DNA of 64,000 bases, taken from positions 561,794 to 625,793 of the forward strand of contig NZ_VDDA01000001.1 in the NCBI RefSeq assembly GCF_006151805.1. The letters run 5' to 3'. The stretch's first letter is position 1; each line of letters starts with the position of its first letter. Position numbers and translations under genes: made by a program. The notes under the pieces were generated by a model. The model ran no database searches and was not told the origin of the DNA. It was given only the letters and a program-made list of their open reading frames with translations. This DNA is from Methylobacterium terricola (GTDB taxonomy: Bacteria > Pseudomonadota > Alphaproteobacteria > Rhizobiales > Beijerinckiaceae). Shown piece by piece: positions 28,652 through 37,021 of this stretch.

Positions 28652-29131
28652 TTACAGCCGGGAAGCGAGATCGGCCAGCTGGTCGGCGCAGCGGCCCCAG
28701 CCGTCGTGAAAGCCCATGGCTTCGTGCGCGGCGCGGTCCTCCTCCGTCCAGTGTAGGAGGCGGGCCGTGTAGCGGGTGGCTCCCTCCTCGGGCGAGAAGG
28801 TGACGATGCCGGTGAAGAACGGCTTCTCCGCCGGCTCCCAGGCGGAGGTGTAGGCGTCGGTGAAGACGATGCGGGCGTTCTCGACCAGTTCGAGATAGAC
28901 GCCGCGGCTCGCGAACGCGGTCCCGTCCGGCGCCCGCATGACGATGCGGGTCGCGCCGCCCGGGCGGGGATCGGTCTCGGCCTCGGCGACGGTGAAGGGA
29001 TGCGGGGCGAACCACTGCTTCAGCAGGTCCGGCTCGGTCCAGGCCCGGTACAGCACGGCGGGGGAGGCGGGGATGAGGCGGGTGAGGACGAGTTCGCGCC
29101 CGCCGCCCTCGGTTGTCGCGGGGTCGGTCAT
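28652..29131 (-). CDS. SRPBCC/AHSA1-family protein
   Basis: A 159-residue START/Bet v1-like protein with the AHSA1 signature: LIPASPAVLYRAWTEPDLLKQWFAP, TRIVMRAPDG and the C-terminal GFHDGWGRCADQLADL. Such proteins bind small hydrophobic ligands; no specific function is known for this branch. I chose the ATG ending at 29131, which has GAGG eight bases upstream; a GTG four codons earlier would overlap the upstream gene by four bases. It is the middle gene of a VOC/AHSA1/VOC operon, a combination common in actinobacteria and alphaproteobacteria. Confidence 0.88.
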   Translation of the reverse strand: MTDPATTEGGGRELVLTRLIPASPAVLYRAWTEPDLLKQWFAPHPFTVAEAETDPRPGGATRIVMRAPDGTAFASRGVYLELVENARIVFTDAYTSAWEPAEKPFFTGIVTFSPEEGATRYTARLLHWTEEDRAAHEAMGFHDGWGRCADQLADLASRL

Positions 29132-29139
29132 GGCGGACC

Positions 29140-29577
29140 TCACTGCGTCTTGTGCTGATGTGACTTCTGCTGATTCATGGCCCAGGTCACGCCGAACGGG
29201 TCGCGCACCTGGCCGTAGCGGTCGCCCCAGAACATCTCGGCCGGCGGCGTCAGGGTGGTGGCGCCCGCCTCGACCGCGCGGGCGTAGCGGGCGTCGATAT
29301 CCGTGACCATCAGGGTCAGGGTGAAGGCCTGCGGCGGCGCCGGCGCGCAGCCATGCTCGGGGAAGGCGTCGCTCACCATCAGCGACGAGCCGTTGACGTG
29401 CAGGTGCACGTGCGGCGTCCGCCCCTGCGCGTCGGCCGGCATCGCCGCGACGATCTCGGCGCCGAAGGCGCGGACATAGAACTCCGCCGCCTTCAGGGCG
29501 CCGTCCAGCACCAGGTAGGTGACGAGTCCGCCCTGCACCGGCGCCGTCGTCGGGATGTCGCGGTTCGGGTTGCTCAT
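29140..29577 (-). CDS. VOC-family (glyoxalase/bleomycin-resistance fold) protein
   Basis: A 145-residue VOC protein beginning MSNPNRDIPTTAPVQGG, with YLVLDGALKAAEFYVRAFGAE, PHVHLHVNGSSLMVSDAFPE and the end motif MFWGDRYGQVRDPFGVTWAM. The last is characteristic of the PhnB-like YdeN/GloA-related branch. The exact reaction is unknown. It is the first gene of the three-gene minus-strand operon with the AHSA1 and second VOC genes, and ends in a polar HQHKTQ tail. Confidence 0.88.
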   Translation of the reverse strand: MSNPNRDIPTTAPVQGGLVTYLVLDGALKAAEFYVRAFGAEIVAAMPADAQGRTPHVHLHVNGSSLMVSDAFPEHGCAPAPPQAFTLTLMVTDIDARYARAVEAGATTLTPPAEMFWGDRYGQVRDPFGVTWAMNQQKSHQHKTQ

Positions 29578-29658
29578 GCGCGCTCCTCCCGTGGACGGCG
29601 GACCGAATCAGCGTCGGCGCGACAGTCTAACGCCGGGACGCCGCGCCACGAAAACGCT

Positions 29659-30984
29659 TCAGCGCGCGGTGATCTCCGCGGCCGCCGCGACCATCGTCTT
29701 GGCGGCGGCCTCGAATGCCTGGAAGGCCGGGATCGCCCGGTCCCAGGCGCCCGCGCCCAGGGCCTCGATCATCACGGCGGCATGGCGCCGGGCCTCGGTG
29801 CTGGCCGCGAGCAGCCGGGCAGCGACGGGATCGGCGGGATCGACGCCGAAATCGGCCGCTTCGCCGCCGCCGAAGGGCGCCACGGCCGCGGTGGCGGAGC
29901 CGGTCCCGACCAGGCAGGCCGCGAGGCGGCGCTTCCACGCACCGACATCCGCGGGCAGCCGAACGAGGGCGTAGGCCGGCAGGCCCCGGGCCGCACCGGC
30001 ATCGAGGGCGGCTTGCGCCGCCGCCTCGGCCCGCACCAGGATCGTCATCAGGCCGCCGATCTCGTCGCGGGTCTTCTGGGCCTTGCCGGCGACCTGCTGC
30101 ACGCCCGAGGAGATCTCGGCGGTCGCCGCCTCCTGCTGGCCGAGCACGTCGGCGAGGGCCCGGATGCCCTCCGCCGAGCGGGCGACGGCCTCGCCTTCCT
30201 GGGCCACGCGGGCCTCGACCCGCGACACGGCGGCGCTGCCATCCGCCACCGCCTGCCGGCTCTCGGCGACGGCGGCCTGGATCGCCGCGAGCTCCTGCAG
30301 CAGCACCGCCAGGCGGCCGCGGATCTGCTCGGTGGCCCGCGCGGTCTGGCCGGAGAGCTGCTTGACCTCCGCGGCCACCACGGCGAAGCCGCGCCCCGCC
30401 TCGCCGGCCCGGGCCGCCTCGATCGTCGCGTTCAGCGCCAGCAGGTTGGTCTGGCTCGAGATCGCCTCGATCGTGCCGGCCATTTCCTGGATCTGGAGGG
30501 CCGCGCCCTCGAAGCCGGTCAGGCGCTGCTCGATCTGCCCGGCATGGGTCTCGATGGCCGCCATGGTGCGGCTCGCCTCGCGCATGTCGGTCGCGCAGGC
30601 CGCGATGCCGCCGCTCGCCTGGGCGGCGAGGTCGGCGCTGGCCTGCGAGCGGCCGGCGAGCTCCCGGGTCGAGGCCGCCACCTCCTCGACCGCCGCCGCC
30701 ATGGCGCGGGTCTGGCCGGCGATCTCGCCGGCATCGTGCGTCATCCAGCCGAGGACCGTGGCGCCCTCGGACGCCTCGGCGGCGATGCCGGCGGCATGGC
30801 CGAGATCCGTCGCGGCGGCACCGCGCATCTGGCCGAGCAGGCGCCCGAGGGCGCTGGCGAGCGGTCCGCTGCCCAGATCCGCCCCGGTCGCGCCGGCGTG
30901 GTCGACGATGACCGCGAGGCGGCCTTCGACCATCTCGGGCGTCTCGACGGCGGCGGGCGGCGTGGTGCGGCGGGAGCGGAACAT
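29659..30984 (-). CDS. Soluble methyl-accepting chemotaxis protein
   Basis: A 441-residue cytoplasmic chemoreceptor without transmembrane helices. A long Ala-rich coiled coil leads to the signalling hairpin [20 protein letters not shown] followed by [18 protein letters not shown], which contacts CheA and CheW. The C-terminal 120 residues (after [13 protein letters not shown]) form a separate helical module that may be the sensor. The ATG ending at 30984 ([10 protein letters not shown]) is the likely start, since the earlier one would be TTG. No che genes are nearby. The ligand is unknown. Confidence 0.9.
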   Translation of the reverse strand: MFRSRRTTPPAAVETPEMVEGRLAVIVDHAGATGADLGSGPLASALGRLLGQMRGAAATDLGHAAGIAAEASEGATVLGWMTHDAGEIAGQTRAMAAAVEEVAASTRELAGRSQASADLAAQASGGIAACATDMREASRTMAAIETHAGQIEQRLTGFEGAALQIQEMAGTIEAISSQTNLLALNATIEAARAGEAGRGFAVVAAEVKQLSGQTARATEQIRGRLAVLLQELAAIQAAVAESRQAVADGSAAVSRVEARVAQEGEAVARSAEGIRALADVLGQQEAATAEISSGVQQVAGKAQKTRDEIGGLMTILVRAEAAAQAALDAGAARGLPAYALVRLPADVGAWKRRLAACLVGTGSATAAVAPFGGGEAADFGVDPADPVAARLLAASTEARRHAAVMIEALGAGAWDRAIPAFQAFEAAAKTMVAAAAEITAR

Positions 30985-31351
30985 CGGAAAACTCTGAAAA
31001 GCTAACAAAGCGATTTACGGTGATGTCCGTATCGGTTCCGTTAACGTCGGGCAGGTTGTCGCGTCTATCGTGTTAGGTGACTTTGGGTCGCCGCGCGGGA
31101 CGCGCGCGCCGGGTGCCCCTCCGGCAATCACTCTCTATCTCTGCATTTTCCGTTTTCAGACAAAATGGTCGAAATTATCGTCGAATAGGCAAATTCATGA
31201 GTATATTCCTAAAACGAGCGTAGTCGATGCTCCGTATCATGCGGCGACCGACAGGACGTTGCAGGACAGGCCCGGCGCGGCCGGCAGCCGCCATGAAAAT
31301 GGCCGCGCCCCTGTCCGGAGCGCGGCCCGCATGACCCCTCAGGTCATGGTG
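30985..31351. other. Non-coding region between rne end and the chemoreceptor gene
   Basis: About 370 bases without a credible gene. The part 31120-31250 is strikingly AT-rich for this genome, with T- and A-runs, and probably holds the chemoreceptor promoter on the minus strand (upstream of 30984). A short inverted repeat (ATGACC with GGTCAT, 31331-31347) precedes the rne hairpin. No RNA gene recognised. Confidence 0.4.
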
Positions 31352-31374
31352 GGGACGGGCCGCTCGCCCGTCCC
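31352..31374 (-). terminator. Hairpin downstream of rne
   Basis: A 9-bp perfect stem (GGGACGGGC with GCCCGTCCC) with a 5-base loop, beginning nine bases after the rne stop codon. There is no T-run on the minus strand, so it is a candidate terminator or a 3'-end stabiliser. Confidence 0.55.
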
Positions 31375-31382
31375 GCCCGTGG

Positions 31383-34300
31383 TCACTCGCCGCCGATCGC
31401 CGCCTTGGTGCGCGACCACCAGCCGGCCCGCTTGGGGCGATCCGGATCGGCGGGCGGGGTCAGCACGACCGCCACCGGCTCGGGCTCGGGCTCGGAGGCC
31501 GGGGGTGCGGGCTCCACGGCCTGCACGGGCTCGGCCGCCTGCTCGTCGCGCGGCGTCGCCCCGTCGATCCCGGCGGGGGCCGGTGCCTCGATCGCCGCGA
31601 CGGTCAGGGCCTCGCGCTCGACCGCCGGAAGATCCGGAGCCGGGAGGTCCGGCGCGGTGACCGGGCTGCCGACCGCTTCGGGTGCCGGCCCGGCGATCTC
31701 GTCGAGGGCGACGATCTCCTCGGCCAGCGCGTCCTGCACCAGGCTGCCGCCGGCCTCGGGCGCCTCGGCTCCGACCACGACCTCGTCACCGATCGTGCCG
31801 CCGGTCTCCTCGAAGCGGTCGCGTCCGCGGCCGCCGCGGCGCCCGCGCCGACGGCGCCGGCTGAGGGCCTCCTCGCGGCTCTCGCGCTCGTCCCGGCCCG
31901 GAGCGGCCCCGTCCTCGGTGATCGGGATCGAGACGGCCTCGGCGCTGCCGGCCTCGGCGGGAGCCGCCTCGGCGCTCTCCTCGCCCTCGGCGCCCTCGGC
32001 CTCGTCGGAGCGCTCGCCGCGCCCGCGCCGGCGCCGACGGCGGCGACGGCGCTTGCCCCCGCCCTCGTCCTCGCCGCGAGGCGCGCCGTCGGCCTCGGCC
32101 TCGGCCTCGCCGGCCTCCACCTCCGCATCGCCGGTCTCGTCCTCGCCTTCCGCCTCGACCTCGTCGACCTCGGCCTCCTCGACGATCTCCTCGTCCTCGT
32201 CCTCCTCCTCGAGCGGCGGCGGCAGCACCGCCTCGGCCCGGATGCTGGTGACGGGGCGCGGCTCGACCCGCTGCGCGAGGTCGCCGCGCTCGAGGTGGAA
32301 GGCCGAGGTGGCGGCCAGCCGCTCGTCGGCCGCGATGATGATCGCGACGCCGAACCGCGCCTCGAGCTCGTGCAGGTGGGCGCGTTTCTGGTTGAGGATG
32401 TAGAGCGCCACCTCGGTCCGGGTGCGCAGCACCAGGTTGTGGCTGCTCGACTTGATCAGCGCCTCCTCGATCGCCCGCAGGATCAGCAGGGCCACCGAGG
32501 CGGTCGCCCGCACGAAGCCCGAGCCGCCGCAATGCGGGCACGGGACCGAGGACGATTCGAGCACGCCGGTGCGGATGCGCTGGCGCGACATCTCGAGCAG
32601 GCCGAAGGGCGAGATCCGGCCGACCTGGATGCGGGCGCGGTCGTTCTTCAGGCACTCGTTCAGCTTCTTCTCGACGGCGCGGTTGTTCCGCTTCTCCTCC
32701 ATGTCGATGAAGTCGATGACGATCAGGCCGGCGAGGTCGCGCAGGCGCAGCTGGCGCGCCACCTCCTCGGCGGCCTCCAGGTTCGTCTTGTACGCGGTGT
32801 CCTCGATGTCGTGCTCGCGGGTGGCCCGCCCCGAGTTCACGTCGATCGAGACCAGGGCCTCGGTCGGGTTGATGACGAGGTAGCCGCCCGAGCGCAGGGA
32901 GACGTGGTTGGAGAACATCGCGTCGAGCTGCTGCTCGACCCCGAAGCGGGCGAAGACCGGCGTCGGGTCGCGGTAGGGCTTCACCACCTTCGACTGCGTC
33001 GGCATCAGCATCCGCATGAAGTCCTTGGCCTCGCGGTAGGCGTCCTCGCCCGCGACCAGAACCTCGTCGATGTCCTTGTTGTAGAGGTCGCGGATGGCGC
33101 GCTTGATCAGCGAACCCTCCTCGTAGACGAGCGCGGGAGCGGCGGAGGACAGGGTCAGCTCGCGCACGCTCTCCCACAGCCGCATCAGGTACTCGAAGTC
33201 GCGCTTGATCTCCGGCTTGGTGCGCGACGCACCGGCCGTGCGCAGGATGACGCCCATCCCCTCGGGCACCTCGAGGTCGGTGGCGATCTCCTTAAGGCGC
33301 TTGCGGTCGGCCGCGCTGGTGATCTTGCGCGAGATGCCGCCGCCCCGGCCGGTATTGGGCATCAGCACCGAGTAGCGGCCGGCCAGCGACAGGTAGGTGG
33401 TGAGCGCCGCGCCCTTGGTGCCGCGCTCCTCCTTGACGACCTGGACCAGGATGACCTGCCGGCGCTTGATCACCTCCTGGATCTTGTAGTGCCGGCGCGG
33501 GGTGCGGGGCCGCTCGGGGATCTCGGCGAGCGCGTCGCCACGGCCGCCGACCTGCTCGACGACCGCCTCCTCGTGGTCCTCGTCCTCGTCGTCCTCTTCG
33601 CCGTCCTCGTCCTCGTCCTCGTCGTCCTCGTCGTCCTCGGATTCGTCGTCCGAGTCGTCCTCGTCCTCCGACGCGGCGACGGTCTCGTCGGCGTCGACCG
33701 GCTGCGAGGCGGCGACGGGCTGGGGCAGCGCGACCTCGCTGGCCGGCTCGGCGGCGGCAGCCTCGGCCGACGTCTCGACGCCGGCGCTCTCGACCGGAGC
33801 GGGCGCCGCCGACACGGCCGCGGCGATCGCCGCCGGGGTCTCGGATCCGCCCTCGGCCTGCGCCGGGTCGCTCTCGGAGCCGGGGGCTGCCTGGGCGACG
33901 GCGTCCTGCGCGCCGGCGTCGCCGGCAGGGGTCTCGGCGGGGGGCCGCACCTCACCGGACGGCTCGACCGCGGGGGTCTCGCCGGCCGAGGCGTTGTCCT
34001 GCACCGGGTGCTCGTGTCCCGCGTGCCCGTGTGCCGGGGATTCGCCGCTCTCGGCGCCGGCGTTCTCCACCCACGGAGCATCCTGGGGAGTCGCGTCTTG
34101 AGCAGGCACCTCTTGAGCAAGCGCCTCGTGTGCAGGCGCCTCTTGGACGAACGTCTCCTGCGTGAGGGTCTCGCGCGGATGCGTGTCCTGCCAGCCGGTC
34201 GCCTCGGCGCCGGTCTCCGGGGCGTGGGAGCCGTTCTCCTGGGAGTCCTGCGCCTCGTCGGCGGGAGCACTCACCACGGCGTCGGCCGGACGCGACGCGG

Positions 34301-34682
34301 CCTCGGCCCGGCGGCCGCGGCGCCGCCGGCGGCGGGGCTGTTCGCTGCGCTCGCTGCGTTCTGGGCGCTCGGGCCGCTCCTCGTGCTCGCGCTCGGCCCG
34401 CGCCTCCTCCTCGAGGAGCGCCATCCGGTCGGCGATCGGGATCTGGTAATAGTCGGGGTGGATCTCGCTGAAGGCCAGGAAGCCGTGGCGGTTGCCCCCG
34501 TACTCGACGAAGGCGGCCTGCAGCGACGGCTCGACCCGGGTGACCTTGGCGAGGTAGATGTTGCCCCGCAGCTGGCGGCGGCTAGCGGATTCGAAGTCGA
34601 ATTCCTCGACCTTCGAACCCTTGACCGTCACCACCCGGGTCTCTTCCGGGTGGGCGGCATCGATGAGCATCTTGTTGGCCAT
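31383..34682 (-). CDS. rne: Ribonuclease E/G
   Basis: A 1099-residue RNase E. The first 86 residues start the S1 domain. A low-complexity insertion of about 305 residues (about 87-390) splits S1, which resumes at HYKIQEVIKRRQ. The catalytic DNase I-like domain has SIDVNSGRATREHDIEDTA and LAGLIVIDFIDMEE with the two metal-binding Asp, then the zinc-link VPCPHCGGSGF. The C-terminal 300 residues are acidic/Arg-rich and disordered, the expected degradosome scaffold. It processes rRNA and tRNA and degrades mRNA. The insertion contains six pentapeptide repeats and an acidic Asp/Glu tract. Confidence 0.95.
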   Translation of the reverse strand: MANKMLIDAAHPEETRVVTVKGSKVEEFDFESASRRQLRGNIYLAKVTRVEPSLQAAFVEYGGNRHGFLAFSEIHPDYYQIPIADRMALLEEEARAEREHEERPERPERSERSEQPRRRRRRGRRAEAASRPADAVVSAPADEAQDSQENGSHAPETGAEATGWQDTHPRETLTQETFVQEAPAHEALAQEVPAQDATPQDAPWVENAGAESGESPAHGHAGHEHPVQDNASAGETPAVEPSGEVRPPAETPAGDAGAQDAVAQAAPGSESDPAQAEGGSETPAAIAAAVSAAPAPVESAGVETSAEAAAAEPASEVALPQPVAASQPVDADETVAASEDEDDSDDESEDDEDDEDEDEDGEEDDEDEDHEEAVVEQVGGRGDALAEIPERPRTPRRHYKIQEVIKRRQVILVQVVKEERGTKGAALTTYLSLAGRYSVLMPNTGRGGGISRKITSAADRKRLKEIATDLEVPEGMGVILRTAGASRTKPEIKRDFEYLMRLWESVRELTLSSAAPALVYEEGSLIKRAIRDLYNKDIDEVLVAGEDAYREAKDFMRMLMPTQSKVVKPYRDPTPVFARFGVEQQLDAMFSNHVSLRSGGYLVINPTEALVSIDVNSGRATREHDIEDTAYKTNLEAAEEVARQLRLRDLAGLIVIDFIDMEEKRNNRAVEKKLNECLKNDRARIQVGRISPFGLLEMSRQRIRTGVLESSSVPCPHCGGSGFVRATASVALLILRAIEEALIKSSSHNLVLRTRTEVALYILNQKRAHLHELEARFGVAIIIAADERLAATSAFHLERGDLAQRVEPRPVTSIRAEAVLPPPLEEEDEDEEIVEEAEVDEVEAEGEDETGDAEVEAGEAEAEADGAPRGEDEGGGKRRRRRRRRRGRGERSDEAEGAEGEESAEAAPAEAGSAEAVSIPITEDGAAPGRDERESREEALSRRRRRGRRGGRGRDRFEETGGTIGDEVVVGAEAPEAGGSLVQDALAEEIVALDEIAGPAPEAVGSPVTAPDLPAPDLPAVEREALTVAAIEAPAPAGIDGATPRDEQAAEPVQAVEPAPPASEPEPEPVAVVLTPPADPDRPKRAGWWSRTKAAIGGE
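34077..34166 (-). repeat. Six tandem pentapeptide repeats inside the RNase E S1 insertion
   Basis: On the coding strand six 15-base units encode LTQET, FVQEA, PAHEA, LAQEV, PAQDA and TPQDA in a row. The consensus is x-(T/A/V/P)-(Q/H)-(E/D)-(A/T/V). The units differ in codons, so they are old or under selection for the peptide rather than a fresh slippage product. Confidence 0.8.
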
Positions 34683-35403
34683 GGCGAACTTTCGGCATGG
34701 CGACCGACGGCTTGGCCGCTGGACGGGGCCATCCGGGAACGGACCGTGAGGACGAGGGCCTCAGAGATCCTGGCCGTGCGCGGGAGGACGAGCCTCCGTA
34801 GTCCGGTGCCGCCCCGGGCGCGGAAACCCGCGCCGGGAGGGCTGTCCCGTGCCGTGCCCGTTCGGGCTCGGCGGATGATGTCGTGCAGGGGGGGCCGTCA
34901 ATCGCCGCTGCGCGCATCCACGCGCGCGAGGGGTTGACGATGGCCGGGGGCAGGGGGCACGGACGGGCGCGACGCCGGATGCGCGCGCCTGGGGCAGCAG
35001 CTTCGAAACCCGAGGCTGTGCGTCCACGCATACTCCCACCGACCTTTCGAATCAGGCGCCGGGACGCAAAGGTCCGGCCGCCGGTAAAAAACGGGCGACG
35101 ACGCTCACGAACGCCGTCGCGGATCTCAAGACACCTGCCCGGCTCGCGAGATCGTCGGACGATCCGCCGGCGGCCGGCCAGCGCCGAAGCCGCTGCAAGA
35201 GCGCCCGGGCGAGCCCGTGGTCCGCGGCGAGAAGCCGGCGGCAACGGGCAGGGGTCATCATCATTACAGAGTGTCCGGCGGAATTTGCAAGCTCCAACGC
35301 GGTGATGAGCGGGGGATCGGCCTCCCGCGGCGGCGATGCCCGCCGTGCCCCAGCGGCAACAGCCGGACGCCACTGATCCGGAAGCCTTCGCGATGCGTTA
35401 ACC
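34683..35403. other. Long non-coding leader between divergent rne and amiC
   Basis: About 720 bases separate the two start codons. Open frames on both strands are unconvincing shadows. A hairpin at 34813-34837 (CGCGG with CCGCG arms flanked by further GC pairs) lies about 130-155 bases upstream of rne on the minus strand. A long rne leader used for autoregulation is known in enterobacteria; whether this one acts likewise is inference. The stretch 35250-35400 is less GC-rich and probably holds promoters. Confidence 0.4.
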
Positions 35404-36816
35404 ATGGCGCGGTTATCGCGTAACCGGGATGGAGCCTTCAGGTCGCCGCGAGCCATGCCGACACGACGCGCAAGTCCGAGCCAATCGCCGATCCAATCGC
35501 TGGTCCGTGCCGCCGTTCTGGCCGTGGGCCTCGTCGTGCCGGCGCTCGGCATCGCCGCGCCGTCGGCGGGTGCCGTCGGCGCGCCGGAGCGTCCCGCCGT
35601 CGAGCGTCCCGCCGTGGCGATCGCCGCCGAGGTCGCGGCGAGCCCGGAGGGCGGCACCCGCCTGACGGTGGTGCTGTCGCGGCCGGTCGAGGCGCGGGCC
35701 TTCGTGATGGAGCGTCCCGACCGGGCGATCGTCGACCTGCCCGAGGTCAATTTCCAGTTGCCCCCCGAGGCCGGGCGCAAGCGCGACGGCCTCGTCGCCT
35801 CCTACCGCTACGGCCTGTTCGCCCCCGGCCGCTCGCGCATCGTCATCGACCTCGCCCAGGCCGCCACGGTGGCGCGGGTCGCCACCACCACCCGGAGCCG
35901 GGACGGGGCGACGCTGCTGACCATCGATCTCGCCCGCAGCGACCGCGAGGCGTTCCGGCGCGCCGCGCAGCCGCCGGAGCCGGCCCGCCCGGCCGGGCCG
36001 GCCTCGCAGCACGCAGGCGATTCGCGCCCCCTCGTCATCGTCGATGCCGGCCATGGCGGCATCGATCCCGGCGCCATCGCGGGCAACGGTGTCTACGAGA
36101 AGGACATCGTCTTCGGGGTCGCCCAGGGGCTGGTGCAGCGCCTGGAGGCCGGCGGCAGGATCCGGGTGCAGATGACCCGCGACCGCGACGTGTTCGTCCC
36201 GCTCGCCGAGCGGGTGCGCATCGCCCGCGACGCGCGGGCCGACCTGTTCGTGTCGATCCACGCCGATTCGATCTCGGCCGCGCCGCAGGTGCGCGGCGCC
36301 ACCATCTATACCGGCTCCGAGAAGGCGACCGACGCCGAATCGGCCCGGCTGGCCGACCGCGAGAACAAGGCCGACGCCGCGGCGGGCGCCGACCAGGGCG
36401 AGGGCCCGGGCGACGTCGCCGACATCCTCCAGGAACTCACCCTGCGCGAGACCCGCGGCTTCTCGGCCCGGTTCGCCAAGGGGCTGTTCACCCGCCTGTC
36501 CGGCGTGATGGAGATGAGCGTGAAGCCCCATCGCGAGGCCGGCTTCCGGGTGCTGCGCTCGCCCGACGTGCCCTCGGTGCTGGTCGAGCTCGGCTATCTG
36601 TCGAGCAAGCGCGACCTCGACCTGCTGCTCTCCGACGAGTGGCGGGCCAATGTGACCGGCCAGATGGCCGGGGCCATCGAGGCGTTCTTCGCCTCGCGCC
36701 TGCCGCCTTCCGTCACCGCCCGCGCGCCGGACGCGCCCCGGATCGGCCGGGCGGCCCAGATCACGCCGGGCCAGGGCGCGACGGTCCAGGGCGGACCCGC
36801 CCCAGTTTCACCATAG
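35404..36816 (+). CDS. amiC: N-acetylmuramoyl-L-alanine amidase (AmiC type)
   Basis: A 470-residue zinc amidase that cleaves the stem peptide from septal peptidoglycan during daughter cell separation. A signal peptide (AAVLAVGLVVPALGIAAPSAG) is followed by an AMIN domain (about residues 75-185) for septal targeting, then the Amidase_3 domain with zinc ligands in VDAGHGGIDPGA, NGVYEKD and LFVSIHADS, and the catalytic Glu in PSVLVELGYLSS. The start could be the ATG at 35404 or 35455 (MPTRRASPSQ); the second gives a more usual signal peptide. It is upstream of mrcA in the conserved rne/amiC/mrcA/prfB block. Confidence 0.93.
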   Translation: MARLSRNRDGAFRSPRAMPTRRASPSQSPIQSLVRAAVLAVGLVVPALGIAAPSAGAVGAPERPAVERPAVAIAAEVAASPEGGTRLTVVLSRPVEARAFVMERPDRAIVDLPEVNFQLPPEAGRKRDGLVASYRYGLFAPGRSRIVIDLAQAATVARVATTTRSRDGATLLTIDLARSDREAFRRAAQPPEPARPAGPASQHAGDSRPLVIVDAGHGGIDPGAIAGNGVYEKDIVFGVAQGLVQRLEAGGRIRVQMTRDRDVFVPLAERVRIARDARADLFVSIHADSISAAPQVRGATIYTGSEKATDAESARLADRENKADAAAGADQGEGPGDVADILQELTLRETRGFSARFAKGLFTRLSGVMEMSVKPHREAGFRVLRSPDVPSVLVELGYLSSKRDLDLLLSDEWRANVTGQMAGAIEAFFASRLPPSVTARAPDAPRIGRAAQITPGQGATVQGGPAPVSP

Positions 36817-37021
36817 ATCCCGTGTCGATAGGGACCCGTCGGCCCCTCGCTGTCCTGGATTTCGCGGTCCTCCTCCGCTAAGCGCGGGAGCGGTTCGCGC
36901 GTCGTCGTGACGGTCGCGTTCTCGTGAGGAGCCGTGCCCGGGCGTGGCCTCCGCCACCAGTCTCGGGCTACACAGCAGGCCCTGTAGGGGCCGCGCGGCA
37001 TCATCGACGGATCGGGTTTCG

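Noticed and set aside
30985..31060. GGAAC-type EcfG general-stress promoter upstream of the chemoreceptor gene
   Set aside because: A GGAAC is present on the minus strand but the CGTT block is missing at the usual spacing.
34883..35305. 140-codon plus-strand frame in the same leader
   Set aside because: The translation is Arg/Ser/Pro-rich without structure or a ribosome binding site, typical of a shadow.
35052..35406. Small minus-strand frame of about 117 codons in the rne leader
   Set aside because: It begins at the palindromic CCATGG shared with amiC and continues open, but there is no family pattern or clear ribosome binding site; composition fits non-coding GC-rich DNA. Left as a possible small gene at low confidence.
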